Assembly: GCF_004135405.1 (NCBI RefSeq)
Contig: NZ_CP035491.1
Location: 3,162,001-3,226,000 of the forward strand
Reading direction: 5' to 3'
DNA: 64,000 nt
DNA from: Agromyces protaetiae
GTDB lineage: Bacteria > Actinomycetota > Actinomycetes > Actinomycetales > Microbacteriaceae
The stretch's first letter is position 1, and each line of letters starts with the position of its first letter. The notes under the pieces are model-generated. The model was not told the origin of the DNA. It worked only from the letters and a program-made list of their open reading frames with translations, and made no database searches. Both the position numbers and the translations under genes were made by a program. This document shows positions 8,236 to 15,806 of the stretch, piece by piece.

Positions 8236-9180
8236 TCAGCCGTCGAGCACGTGGAGGGCGGTGGCCTCGTCGGTGACGAGGACGGTGCAGAGCCCGCTTC
8301 TGACGACCGCGTCGGCGACGGCGTGCTTCGCGGAACCGGAGACGACGGCGATCGTGAGCGGCGCCGCGCGGAGTTCGTCGAGGGTGAGTCCGACCGTGCG
8401 CGCGTCGAGCGCGGGGTCGACGATGTTGCCGTCGGAGTCGAGGTAGCGGCCGACGACGTCGCCGACGGCGCCCTTCTGCACGAGGAGGTCGACGTCGCCC
8501 GCCGAGAGGTAGCCGCTCTCGACGTGCACGGAGGTGTGGTCGGCGGCGCCCGCGCTGAACAGGTAGGCGTCGGCCGAGCGTGCGAGGTCGATGACGCCCG
8601 CGACGACGCGATCGGACTCGATGGCCTCTTTCGTCTCGAGCCGTTCGAGGATCGCGGGGCTCGGGAGGAGGGTCGCGCTGCCGCCGCCCTTCTGGGCGAT
8701 GCCGACGGCCGTCGCCGCCGCGGTGCCCGCGCGCCGGTTGAGGCTCACGCCGCCGTTGATCTGCACGACGTTGACGCCCGTCGCCCACCCGGTGCGGAGG
8801 TGCTGCGAGATCTCGAAGAGCGTACGCCCCCAGCTCACGCCGAGCGTGCGCGGCACGGGCCGGAGCGCCGTGAGGTAGTCGGCCGCGGCCTGCGCCGTGC
8901 GTGCCTGGAGCTCTTCGGCCGACGTCACGCCCGCCGAGGACACGACGATGGCGTCGACGAGCCCGCGCTCGTCGCGCAGCCGACGCTCGATCGCGAGCCG
9001 ACGCGCACGCGGGTGCAGGATCTCGATGCGGATGAACCCGCGCTGCTTCGCCTGCGCGAGGAGTCGCCCGACCTTCCACCGCGTGAGCCGCAGCGCCTGG
9101 CCGATCTCGTCCTGCGTCTTGTTCTCTTCGTAGTACAGCTCGGCCGCCCGGATCGAGAGCAGTTCGTCGATCTCGTCCAT
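8236..9180 (-). CDS. deoR: SorC/DeoR-family sugar-phosphate-responsive repressor
   Basis: This 314-residue regulator has an N-terminal helix-turn-helix (AELYYEENKTQDEIGQAL then RWKVGRLLAQA) and a C-terminal sugar-phosphate-binding domain. That domain carries GVSWGRTLFEI, VVQINGG and LFSAGAAD, typical of the SorC family that includes Bacillus DeoR. Its place in front of deoC suggests that it senses a deoxyribose phosphate. A clear ribosome site, GGAGGAGG, precedes the ATG. A perfect 16-bp palindrome at 9259-9274 upstream is a candidate operator controlling this operon and the divergent ROK gene. Confidence 0.85.
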   Translation of the reverse strand: MDEIDELLSIRAAELYYEENKTQDEIGQALRLTRWKVGRLLAQAKQRGFIRIEILHPRARRLAIERRLRDERGLVDAIVVSSAGVTSAEELQARTAQAAADYLTALRPVPRTLGVSWGRTLFEISQHLRTGWATGVNVVQINGGVSLNRRAGTAAATAVGIAQKGGGSATLLPSPAILERLETKEAIESDRVVAGVIDLARSADAYLFSAGAADHTSVHVESGYLSAGDVDLLVQKGAVGDVVGRYLDSDGNIVDPALDARTVGLTLDELRAAPLTIAVVSGSAKHAVADAVVRSGLCTVLVTDEATALHVLDG

Positions 9181-9258
9181 GTGCCTCCTCCGCGTCGCGA
9201 ATCCCCCTCGATCCAGGGTAGGCATCACGTGCGCACGAAACAACAGTCGCTGCGATTC

Positions 9259-9274
9259 CTGCTCATATGAGCAG
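9259..9274. promoter_or_regulatory. Palindromic operator candidate CTGCTCATATGAGCAG
   Basis: This perfect 16-bp palindrome lies between the divergent SorC/DeoR-type repressor (start 9180) and the ROK kinase (start 9311). It is centred about 30 bp upstream of the ROK -10 box. Position and symmetry fit an operator for the adjacent regulator, but binding is inferred. Confidence 0.6.
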
Positions 9275-9297
9275 CGAGCGCCCCGATTCCACCGCTT

Positions 9298-9303
9298 TAT
9301 GCT
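9298..9303 (+). promoter_or_regulatory. -10 box of leaderless promoter, ROK kinase
   Basis: TATGCT is followed by 7 nt and the ATG at 9311. No Shine-Dalgarno sequence is visible. Confidence 0.5.
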
Positions 9304-9310
9304 GGTGCGT

Positions 9311-10242
9311 ATGCCCTCACCCCTCGCCCTCGCCGTCGACTTCGGCGGCACGAAAGTCGAGGCCGCGCTCGTCGCCGCCGACGGCTCGCTCGTACCCGGC
9401 ACGCGCCACCGCCGCCCGACCGGCCACGCGGCATCCGCCGAAGATCTCGCTCGCGCCGTCGCCGACGTCGTGATCGCCGCCCGCGACTCACTCCCTGCCG
9501 ACGCCGAGCTCGTCGGCGTCGGCATCGGCTCCGCAGGCCCCGTCGATCTCGAGGCCGGCACGGTCTCCCCGTTGAACCTCCCCGTGTGGCGCGGCCACCC
9601 GCTCGCGGCCGAGGTCGCAAAGCTCGTCCCCGGCGTCCCCGTCGACCTCCGCATCGACGGTCTCTGCATCGCCCTCGCCGAGAAGTGGGTCGGCGCAGGG
9701 CAAGACGCCCACAACCTCATGGGCATGATCGTCTCGACGGGCGTCGGCGGCGGCATCGTGCTCGGCGACCGCGCCGTGCCGAGCCCCAGCGGCAACGCGG
9801 GCCACATCGGCCACATCGAGGTCGGCGGCTTCGACACGCCCTGCAAGTGCGGCGGCGTCGGATGCCTCGAGGCCGTCGCCTCGGGCCCCAGACCGTCGCG
9901 TGGGCCCGCACCCAAGGCTTCACCGGCGAGACCGGCGAAGACCTCGCGAAGGCCCACGCCGAGGGCGACCCCGTCGCGGTCGCGGCCGTCGCCCGCGCCG
10001 GCACCGCGATCGGCCGCGCGATCGCGTCGGCCACGAACCTCGTCGACCTCGACGTCGTCGCGATCGGCGGCGGCTTCTCGCGCGTCTCCCCCGCGCTCTT
10101 CGAACATGCTCGCACGGCCCTCGACGAGCGAACGGCGTTCGACTTCGTGCGGCGCGTGCAGATCGTGCCGTCGGGCCTCTCCGACGAGGGCCCGCTCATC
10201 GGCGCCGCCGCGCTCGTGCACCGCGCCGACCTCGTCGGCTGA
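9311..10242 (+). pseudogene. ROK-family sugar kinase, apparent single-base frameshift
   Basis: ROK proteins phosphorylate glucose or other hexoses, or act as sugar-responsive repressors. This one lacks a helix-turn-helix and begins with the phosphate-binding motif LAVDFGGTKVEAAL. GIGSAGPVD, GMIVSTGVGGGIVLGDR and the ROK zinc motif GHIEV...CKCGGVGCLE follow. The frame breaks at the C4 run 9886-9889. One added base joins it to the C-terminal half, which begins QTVAWARTQGFTG and ends at 10242 with AIGGGFSRVSP and LIGAAALVH. The restored length is about 310 aa, normal for the family. Glucokinase is the default guess, and a deoxyribose-related substrate is possible from the context. Confidence 0.82.
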
Positions 10243-10689
10243 TCACCCGTTGTCGGCTCGCGGCGGCGCCGCCCCCTGACGGGCGGCCCGCTGCGCCGCC
10301 GTCTGCTGGGACTCGACCCGCTGCGACTCCGCGCGCTGCACCGCTCGCATCGCCCGATGCCGCACGAGCACGAGCGCCGCGATCCCGGCCAGCACGACGA
10401 ACGCGGCGCTCAGCGCGATGAACGCGAACCAGTTCCGGTCGAGCGCGAGCACAAGCCCGGCCGCGACGACCGTGATGCCGGCGGCGGCGAGCTTCGACCC
10501 CGTCTTGAGCCGGAGCGCCGGGCTCAACCGGCCGCCGGGCGCATCGCCCGAGGCGAGGAGGATGTCGGCGAACGAGTCGATCGTCGCGAAGAGCGCCCCC
10601 GAATAGGCGAGCGCGCAGCCGAGCGCTCCCCACAGGTTGGGCGCCTTCGGCGCGGTCGCGGCTTCGGCGAGCACCTCGATGAGCCCCAT
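10243..10689 (-). CDS. Small membrane protein, three predicted helices
   Basis: The 148-residue protein has three hydrophobic stretches (about residues 19-41, 68-86 and 88-111). A polar, Gln/Arg/Ala-rich cytoplasmic tail follows with VQRAESQRVESQQTAAQRAA. No family was recognised. It follows the MFS transporter by 11 nt and is likely its operon partner. Its stop codon abuts the stop of the convergent ROK gene with no intergenic space. Confidence 0.7.
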   Translation of the reverse strand: MGLIEVLAEAATAPKAPNLWGALGCALAYSGALFATIDSFADILLASGDAPGGRLSPALRLKTGSKLAAAGITVVAAGLVLALDRNWFAFIALSAAFVVLAGIAALVLVRHRAMRAVQRAESQRVESQQTAAQRAARQGAAPPRADNG

Positions 10690-10700
10690 GGGAGCGGATG

Positions 10701-11936
10701 CTACGGGCGCACGCCCTCGCGACGCAACCGTTCGTCTTCGAAGAACCGCGGCCGGGCCACGATCGCACCGCACAGCGCCGCGGGCAGCGCCGAGACGAGC
10801 AGCACGATGAGCGCGGCCGTCCAGCCCCCGCTCTGCTCGTGCAGCATGCCGATCACGAGCGGGCCTGCGGCGACGATGAGATAGCCGACGGACTGCACGA
10901 AGCCGCTCACGGCGATCGCGCCCGAGTGGGTGCGCGTGCGGAGGTTGATGAGCACGAGCGACAGCGGGAAGGTCAAGGGTCCGGCCCCGGCGAGCGCCAC
11001 CCAGAGCCAGGTCGCGACGTGGGGTGCCAGCAGCAGGCCGCCGTAGCCGACGACGTACGAGACCGACGCGACGGCGACGAGCAGTCCGACTCGGCCGTAC
11101 CGTGCCGCGACGACGGGCACGATGAGCCCTGCCGGCAAGCCGACGGCGGCGTAGAGCGAGAGGAGCGCGCCTGCCGCGACGGGCGTCGTGCCTGCGACGT
11201 CGTGCAGCAATTGCGGCAGCCACGCGAACATCGAGTAGGCGTTGAAGCCCGACACCGCGAAGACGATCGCGAGCGCCCACGCGAGCGGCGACCGCACGGC
11301 TTCGCCGAGGCGCGCCGGCGCGGCCTGCTCGGGCATCGCCTCGGGCACGCGGCGCTTCGGGTGCACGAGGAGCGCGATCCACGGCACGAGCGAGAGCGCG
11401 GCCACGATCGCCCATTGCGCGAGTGAGATCTGCCACCCCGCGGCATCCGCGACCGGCACGGCGATGAGCGGCGGCGTGAACGTCGAGACCGACATGGCAG
11501 TGACGTAGATCGTCGTCATGAGTCCGACGCGGTCGGGGAAGTAGCGCTTCACGAGCGGCGGCAACAGCACGTTTCCGACGCCGATCGCCGCGAACGTGAG
11601 CGCGCTCGCGGCGACGAGCCAGCCCGCGTCGGGGGCGAGTCCGCGACCCGCGAGCCCCGTGGCGAGGGCGACGAGGGCGCCGACGAGGGTCGCCTCGAGG
11701 CCGAAGCGACGCGCGATGAGCGGCGTCAGGATGCCGAAGATCGCATAGCAGAGCGGCGGCAGCGTGCCGAGGAACCCGACGAGCGCGGGCGAGAGCGGGA
11801 TGTCGCGTTCGAGTTCGGCGAGGATCGGCGAGAGCGACGCGACGGCGGTGCGCAGGTTGAACGCGACGAGGACGATGCCGACGAGCGCGAGCGCGCGGCC
11901 CGCCCAGAGCGGCGCGGGCGGCGCCGGATGGCTCAT
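10701..11936 (-). CDS. MFS transporter, CynX/NimT-like
   Basis: This 411-residue major facilitator superfamily protein has about twelve hydrophobic helices. The N-terminal region (LVGIVLVAFNLRTAVASLSP) and LPPLCYAIFGILTPLIARRFG resemble the cyanate/nitroimidazole transporter group CynX/NimT. The substrate cannot be read from sequence. Its ATG overlaps the ribF stop (ATGA), which points to co-translation with ribF. Confidence 0.8.
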   Translation of the reverse strand: MSHPAPPAPLWAGRALALVGIVLVAFNLRTAVASLSPILAELERDIPLSPALVGFLGTLPPLCYAIFGILTPLIARRFGLEATLVGALVALATGLAGRGLAPDAGWLVAASALTFAAIGVGNVLLPPLVKRYFPDRVGLMTTIYVTAMSVSTFTPPLIAVPVADAAGWQISLAQWAIVAALSLVPWIALLVHPKRRVPEAMPEQAAPARLGEAVRSPLAWALAIVFAVSGFNAYSMFAWLPQLLHDVAGTTPVAAGALLSLYAAVGLPAGLIVPVVAARYGRVGLLVAVASVSYVVGYGGLLLAPHVATWLWVALAGAGPLTFPLSLVLINLRTRTHSGAIAVSGFVQSVGYLIVAAGPLVIGMLHEQSGGWTAALIVLLVSALPAALCGAIVARPRFFEDERLRREGVRP

Positions 11937-12862
11937 GCCAACAGTTTCTTCGCGACGTCGACGTCGTCTCGGATGCCGTCGACGAGCGACTCGATGCTCT
12001 CGAACGCGACCATACCGCGGATGCGGTCGACGAACTCGACGTCGACGAGGTGGTCGTAGAGGTCGAGTTCGCGGTCGATGACGTACGCCTCGACCTGCTT
12101 CTGCGGCACGCCCTCGAACGTGGGGTTGTCGCCGACGGAGATCGCGGCCGGGTAGCGGACGCCCGCGTCGGTCAGCCAGCCCGCGTAGACGCCGTCGCCG
12201 GGGACGAGCCCCTCGGACTCGGGCGAGAGGTTCGCCGTCGGGTAGCCGAGCTCGCGCCCGCGCTTCGCGCCGTGGACGACGATACCCGACACGGTCGGCG
12301 TGTGGCCGAGGAGGGCGGTCGCGGCGCGCACGTCGCCCGCCGCCAGCAGCTCGCGGATCCACGTCGACGATACCCGCCGCTCGCCGTCGGGCAGCACGTC
12401 GGCGACGACCTCGACCTCGAACCCGTGGCGCTCGCCGAGCTCCTCGAGGAGCGCGACATCGCCGGCGCCCTTCGCGCCGTACCGGAAGTCGCGGCCGACG
12501 AGGACGACGTCGGCGCGGAGCACCTCGACGAGCACGCGCTCGACGAACTCCTCGGCGGGCACCGACGCGAGCTGCCGGTCGAACGCGAGCAGGACGGTCG
12601 CGTCGAGGCCGGTCGTCGCGAGCAGGCCGAGCTTCTGCCTGACGCTCACGAGCGAGTCGGGGCAGCGGTCGGGCGCGAGGAGGGCGAGCGGATTGCGGTC
12701 GAACGTCACGACGGTCGAGAGGATGCCTCGCTCGGCCGCGATCTCGCGCAGCCGCGCGATGATCGCGCGATGCCCCTCGTGCACGCCGTCGAACTTGCCG
12801 ATCGTGACGACCGACGGTCCGAAATCGGCCGGAACGGCCGCGAGCCCCTTGAAGGTCTTCAT
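11933..12862 (-). CDS. ribF: Bifunctional riboflavin kinase / FAD synthetase
   Basis: RibF makes FMN from riboflavin and then FAD. The N-terminal nucleotidyltransferase domain shows TIGKFDGVHEGHRAII and VGRDFRYGAKGAGD. The C-terminal flavokinase domain shows GRELGYPTANL and the GVYAGWLTD and PTFEG segments. The length of 309 aa is typical. Its start overlaps the stop of the 163-aa membrane protein and its stop overlaps the MFS start, both by 4 nt. It sits downstream of truB, as in many bacteria. Confidence 0.95.
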   Translation of the reverse strand: MKTFKGLAAVPADFGPSVVTIGKFDGVHEGHRAIIARLREIAAERGILSTVVTFDRNPLALLAPDRCPDSLVSVRQKLGLLATTGLDATVLLAFDRQLASVPAEEFVERVLVEVLRADVVLVGRDFRYGAKGAGDVALLEELGERHGFEVEVVADVLPDGERRVSSTWIRELLAAGDVRAATALLGHTPTVSGIVVHGAKRGRELGYPTANLSPESEGLVPGDGVYAGWLTDAGVRYPAAISVGDNPTFEGVPQKQVEAYVIDRELDLYDHLVDVEFVDRIRGMVAFESIESLVDGIRDDVDVAKKLLA

Positions 12863-13350
12863 CCGGCGGCGGCCTCGGAGGTGTCGGATGCCACGGTCGC
12901 GCTCGGGCGGTGCTTGGCGAGCCACCACATGCCGAGGAAGGGCAGCACGAGCGGGATGAGGAGGTACCCGGCGCCGAAGAGCGTCCACACGGTCGACGTG
13001 CGGCCGAACGGGTTGCCCGTGCCCGCGCCGAGGAGGTCGGGCCAGAGCCACGTGATCGCGCCGACGACGAGGACGCCCGCGGCCTCGAAGCCGATCGTGA
13101 TCCACGCGACGCGGTACCACGCGCGGCCGGGTGCGACGAGGGCGATCGTCGCGACGATGTAGACGACGGCCGAGAGCCCCGACAGGGTGAACGCGACGGG
13201 CGCCTCGTCGAAGCGCTCGATGATCTGCACGGCCGTGCGGCCGGTCGCGGCGATCGCCAGGATGCCGTAGACGGCGACGAGCACGCGCCCGACCCCGCTC
13301 ATTCGACGGGTGCGGGCGGGGGTCTCGGTGATCGGGCTCGGTGCAGTCAT
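12859..13350 (-). CDS. Four-helix integral membrane protein of unknown function
   Basis: The 163-residue protein has four hydrophobic helices beginning near residues 22, 55, 80 and 122 (VLVAVYGILAIAATGRTA, GLSAVVYIVATIALVA, ITIGFEAAGVLVVGAITWLW, LFGAGYLLIPLVLPFLGMWW). The ends are polar. It is co-translated with ribF through an ATGA overlap. A GAGAAT box 8 nt before the ATG suggests that it may have its own leaderless promoter. No family was assigned. Confidence 0.75.
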   Translation of the reverse strand: MTAPSPITETPARTRRMSGVGRVLVAVYGILAIAATGRTAVQIIERFDEAPVAFTLSGLSAVVYIVATIALVAPGRAWYRVAWITIGFEAAGVLVVGAITWLWPDLLGAGTGNPFGRTSTVWTLFGAGYLLIPLVLPFLGMWWLAKHRPSATVASDTSEAAAG

Positions 13351-13358
13351 GACGTTCG

Positions 13359-13364
13359 ATTCTC
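13359..13364 (-). promoter_or_regulatory. Possible -10 box of leaderless promoter for the ribF operon
   Basis: Minus-strand GAGAAT lies 8 nt before the ATG at 13350. It would start a unit of 163-aa protein, ribF, MFS gene and 148-aa gene, separate from truB. Confidence 0.35.
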
Positions 13365-13382
13365 TCAGACGGCAAGGCCCCC

Positions 13383-13751
13383 TCAGGCCTGCTGCACGGT
13401 CCAGATCTGGAACATGCGATAGATCATGACGGCGACCGCGAGGGCTGCGACGCCGAGGATCACGGTCGACCAGCGGTTCCGTTCGAGGAGCGCCCAGAAC
13501 GCGGCGGCGAGTGGGAGGAGCACGACCGTCACCAGGTAGATCCAGAACTCGAGCACGCTGCCCGTCGGCTCGTTGCCGAGCGCGGGCGCGACGATCGCCA
13601 CGACGAGTTGGCCCACGAGGAGGAGCTCGACGACCGCGAGCGCACCGATCGAGAGGTCGCTCGGCTTGCGGCCCGCAAGCCCCAGCCCGACGCACAGGAG
13701 GCCTGCGGCGACCGCGACCCCGAGCTGCAGCCAGGTGTACCAGTCGATCAT
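13383..13751 (-). CDS. Small four-helix membrane protein downstream of truB
   Basis: The 122-residue hydrophobic protein has four helices: WLQLGVAVAAGLLCVGLGLA, SIGALAVVELLLVGQLVVAI, FWIYLVTVVLLPLAAAFWAL and STVILGVAALAVAVMIYRMF. Its ATG overlaps the truB stop (ATGA), so translation is coupled. I know no function for it. The position between truB and ribF suggests a lineage-specific envelope protein. Confidence 0.75.
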   Translation of the reverse strand: MIDWYTWLQLGVAVAAGLLCVGLGLAGRKPSDLSIGALAVVELLLVGQLVVAIVAPALGNEPTGSVLEFWIYLVTVVLLPLAAAFWALLERNRWSTVILGVAALAVAVMIYRMFQIWTVQQA

Positions 13752-14668
13752 GCGCGTCCTTCTCCTGCTTGTGCCGACGTCTCCGACGGGAACCCCGTCA
13801 CGACCTTGAACTGCGCGGCGCCGCGGCGCTCGACGATCGCGACGAGCCGCCCGTCGGGGGCGACGGCGGCGATCGGGATGTCTCTGGGAGCATCGTCGGG
13901 GGCCGCGATGCGCTTGCCGTGGCCGAGATCGACGGCCTGCCGGTCGTCGAGCGTCACGACCGGCAACGCTCGGGCGGCGGCGTCGGCCGCGGAGAGCATC
14001 GAGTCTTCGACGACGAGATCGTCGAGCTCAGGGGCATCCGCCACCGCGAAGCGGCCGATGCGCGTGCGACGCAGTGCCGTGAGATGCCCGCCCACCCCGA
14101 GCGCGTCGCCGAGGTCGCGCGCGAGCGCGCGGACGTAGGTGCCCGACGAGCACTCGACGCGCACGTCGAGGTCGACGGTGTCTGGCGCGCGGCGCGTCTC
14201 GAGGACCTCGAACGCCGAGATCGTCACGCGGCGCGGCGCGATCTCGACGGTCTCGCCGTCGCGCACGCGCTGGTATGCGCGCTTGCCGTCGATCTTGACG
14301 GCCGACACGGCGCTCGGCACCTGGTCGATCTCGCCAGTGAGTTTCGCGATCTCTTCGGCGATCGCCTCGCCGGAGACGGCCGCGATCGATGCTTCGGATG
14401 CCTCGGCGACGACCTCTCCCTCGGCGTCGTCGGTCGTCGTCGACGCCCCGAGCCGGATGGTCGCGAGGTACTCCTTGTCGAGCCCGACGAGGTGGTGGAG
14501 GAGCCGGGTGGCATGGTTCACGCCGAGGACGAGGAGGCCCGTCGCCATGGGGTCGAGGGTGCCCGCATGCCCGACCTTGCGGGTGCCGGCGAGGCGGCGC
14601 ACGCGCGCGACGACGTCGTGGCTCGTGATCCCCTTCGGCTTGTCGACGAGGAGGATGCCGCTGTTCAC
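13748..14668 (-). CDS. truB: tRNA pseudouridine(55) synthase
   Basis: TruB converts U55 of tRNA to pseudouridine in the T-arm. The protein of 306 aa starts MNSGILLVDKPKGITSHDVV. It shows the catalytic motif HAGTLDPMATGLLVLG with Asp, then KEYLATIRLG, and SAVKIDGKRAYQRVR further on. The GTG at 14668 is preceded by TAGCCT with 7 nt between, so it is probably leaderless. It heads the minus-strand unit leading toward ribF and is separated from rbfA by an 8.5-kb accessory block. Confidence 0.95.
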   Translation of the reverse strand: MNSGILLVDKPKGITSHDVVARVRRLAGTRKVGHAGTLDPMATGLLVLGVNHATRLLHHLVGLDKEYLATIRLGASTTTDDAEGEVVAEASEASIAAVSGEAIAEEIAKLTGEIDQVPSAVSAVKIDGKRAYQRVRDGETVEIAPRRVTISAFEVLETRRAPDTVDLDVRVECSSGTYVRALARDLGDALGVGGHLTALRRTRIGRFAVADAPELDDLVVEDSMLSAADAAARALPVVTLDDRQAVDLGHGKRIAAPDDAPRDIPIAAVAPDGRLVAIVERRGAAQFKVVTGFPSETSAQAGEGRA

Positions 14669-14675
14669 GCGATCC

Positions 14676-14681
14676 AGGCTA
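14676..14681 (-). promoter_or_regulatory. -10 box of the truB leaderless promoter
   Basis: Minus-strand TAGCCT is followed by 7 nt and the GTG at 14668. It is back to back with the promoter of the divergent reductase at 14697. Confidence 0.5.
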
Positions 14682-14696
14682 ACAGCCGCCCCGCCC

Positions 14697-14702
14697 TAGG
14701 CT
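14697..14702 (+). promoter_or_regulatory. -10 box of leaderless promoter, ketopantoate reductase-like gene
   Basis: TAGGCT is followed by 6 nt and the ATG at 14709. Confidence 0.5.
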
Positions 14703-14708
14703 TGAGGG

Positions 14709-15701
14709 ATGCGGATCGGCATCATCGGCGCGGGCGCCCTCGGCGGCATGTTCGCGGCGCTCTTCGCGCGCGCAGGCCACGACGTCGAAGCGACCGCGCG
14801 CGGCGCGGGCCTCGCGGCGATCCGCGAGGGGGGCATCCGGCTCTCGGGCGGCTACGGCTCGACGCACGCGATCATCGCGGCGAACGAGACGCTCACCGTG
14901 CGACCCGACCTCGTGCTCCTCTGTACGAAGGCGCAAGACGGCGAGGCCGCGCTCGCCGCGAATGCCGACGTGATCGACGGCGTGCCCGTCGTCGTCGTCC
15001 AGAACGGCCTCGAGGGCGTCGACACCGCCGCCCGCCTCCTCCCCCGGTCGACGTGCTACGGGCTCCTGTCGATCGTCGCCGCGAACTACACGGAGCCGGG
15101 CGTCGTGCGCGTGACGGCGACGGCGCAGAGCTACCTCGGCCGAGGCGACGGCGAGCCCGACGCCGAGTGCACGCGTCTTGCGGCCGTGCTCTCCGACGCG
15201 ATCCCCGTCATTGCGATCCCCGGATTCCGCGGCGCGCAGTGGACGAAGCTCACGGTCAACATGCTGAACGCCGTGCCCGCGATCGTCGGGCAGAGCGTGC
15301 AGGAGGTCATCGCCGACCGCGGTCTCCGCCGTGTCGTCACGGCGTCGATGCGCGAGTGCGTGCGCGTCGGCATCGCGCGCGGCGTGCGGTTCGGCACGTT
15401 GCAAGGACTCGACGACCGGATGCTCCGACGGCTCGCCCGTTCCCCGCTGCGCGTCGCGCAGGCCGTGCCCCGCCGGTTGGCCGCGCGGATGGGCGACGTG
15501 CCGAACCTCGGGTCGACGCAGCAGAGCCTCCGCCGCGGGCAGCCCACCGAGATCGACTTCCTGAACGGAGCCGTCGTGCGCGAGGCATCCCTCGCCCGTG
15601 TCGACGCGCCCGTCAACGCCGCGCTCGTCGCGCTCGTGCACGAGGTCGAACGCGGCGGATACCTGCCGCGCGAGCGCGTGCTCGCCGTGCTCGGCGGCTG
15701 A
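14709..15701 (+). CDS. Ketopantoate reductase family protein (2-dehydropantoate 2-reductase-like)
   Basis: The 330-residue NADPH-dependent reductase has an N-terminal Rossmann motif, IGIIGAGALGGMFAALFARAG. LLCTKAQDGEAAL and VVVQNGLEGVD are at the places usual for PanE. The C-terminal helical domain has the lysine in WTKLTVNMLNAVPAIVG and a QSLRRGQPTEIDFLNG segment typical of the family. PanE makes pantoate for coenzyme A, but the family contains paralogues with other 2-oxo acid substrates and no pan genes are nearby. It is convergent with the LAXTG protein, with a strong shared hairpin between them. Confidence 0.82.
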   Translation: MRIGIIGAGALGGMFAALFARAGHDVEATARGAGLAAIREGGIRLSGGYGSTHAIIAANETLTVRPDLVLLCTKAQDGEAALAANADVIDGVPVVVVQNGLEGVDTAARLLPRSTCYGLLSIVAANYTEPGVVRVTATAQSYLGRGDGEPDAECTRLAAVLSDAIPVIAIPGFRGAQWTKLTVNMLNAVPAIVGQSVQEVIADRGLRRVVTASMRECVRVGIARGVRFGTLQGLDDRMLRRLARSPLRVAQAVPRRLAARMGDVPNLGSTQQSLRRGQPTEIDFLNGAVVREASLARVDAPVNAALVALVHEVERGGYLPRERVLAVLGG

Positions 15702-15759
15702 CGGCCCCGACGCCGCAACGGCGTTCTCGGCGCGGCACGGCCGCCCTCCGACACCGAAA

Positions 15760-15783
15760 CGGGGCCCGGTCGCCCGGGCCCCG
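15760..15783. terminator. Bidirectional hairpin between two convergent genes
   Basis: A perfect 10-bp stem CGGGGCCCGG/CCGGGCCCCG with a 4-nt loop lies between the reductase (ends 15701) and the LAXTG protein (ends 15807). A-rich and T-rich flanks (GAAA, CAGTTT) make it usable in both directions. Confidence 0.75.
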
Positions 15784-15806
15784 CTTCAGTTTCGGTGGTG
15801 TTCGGG

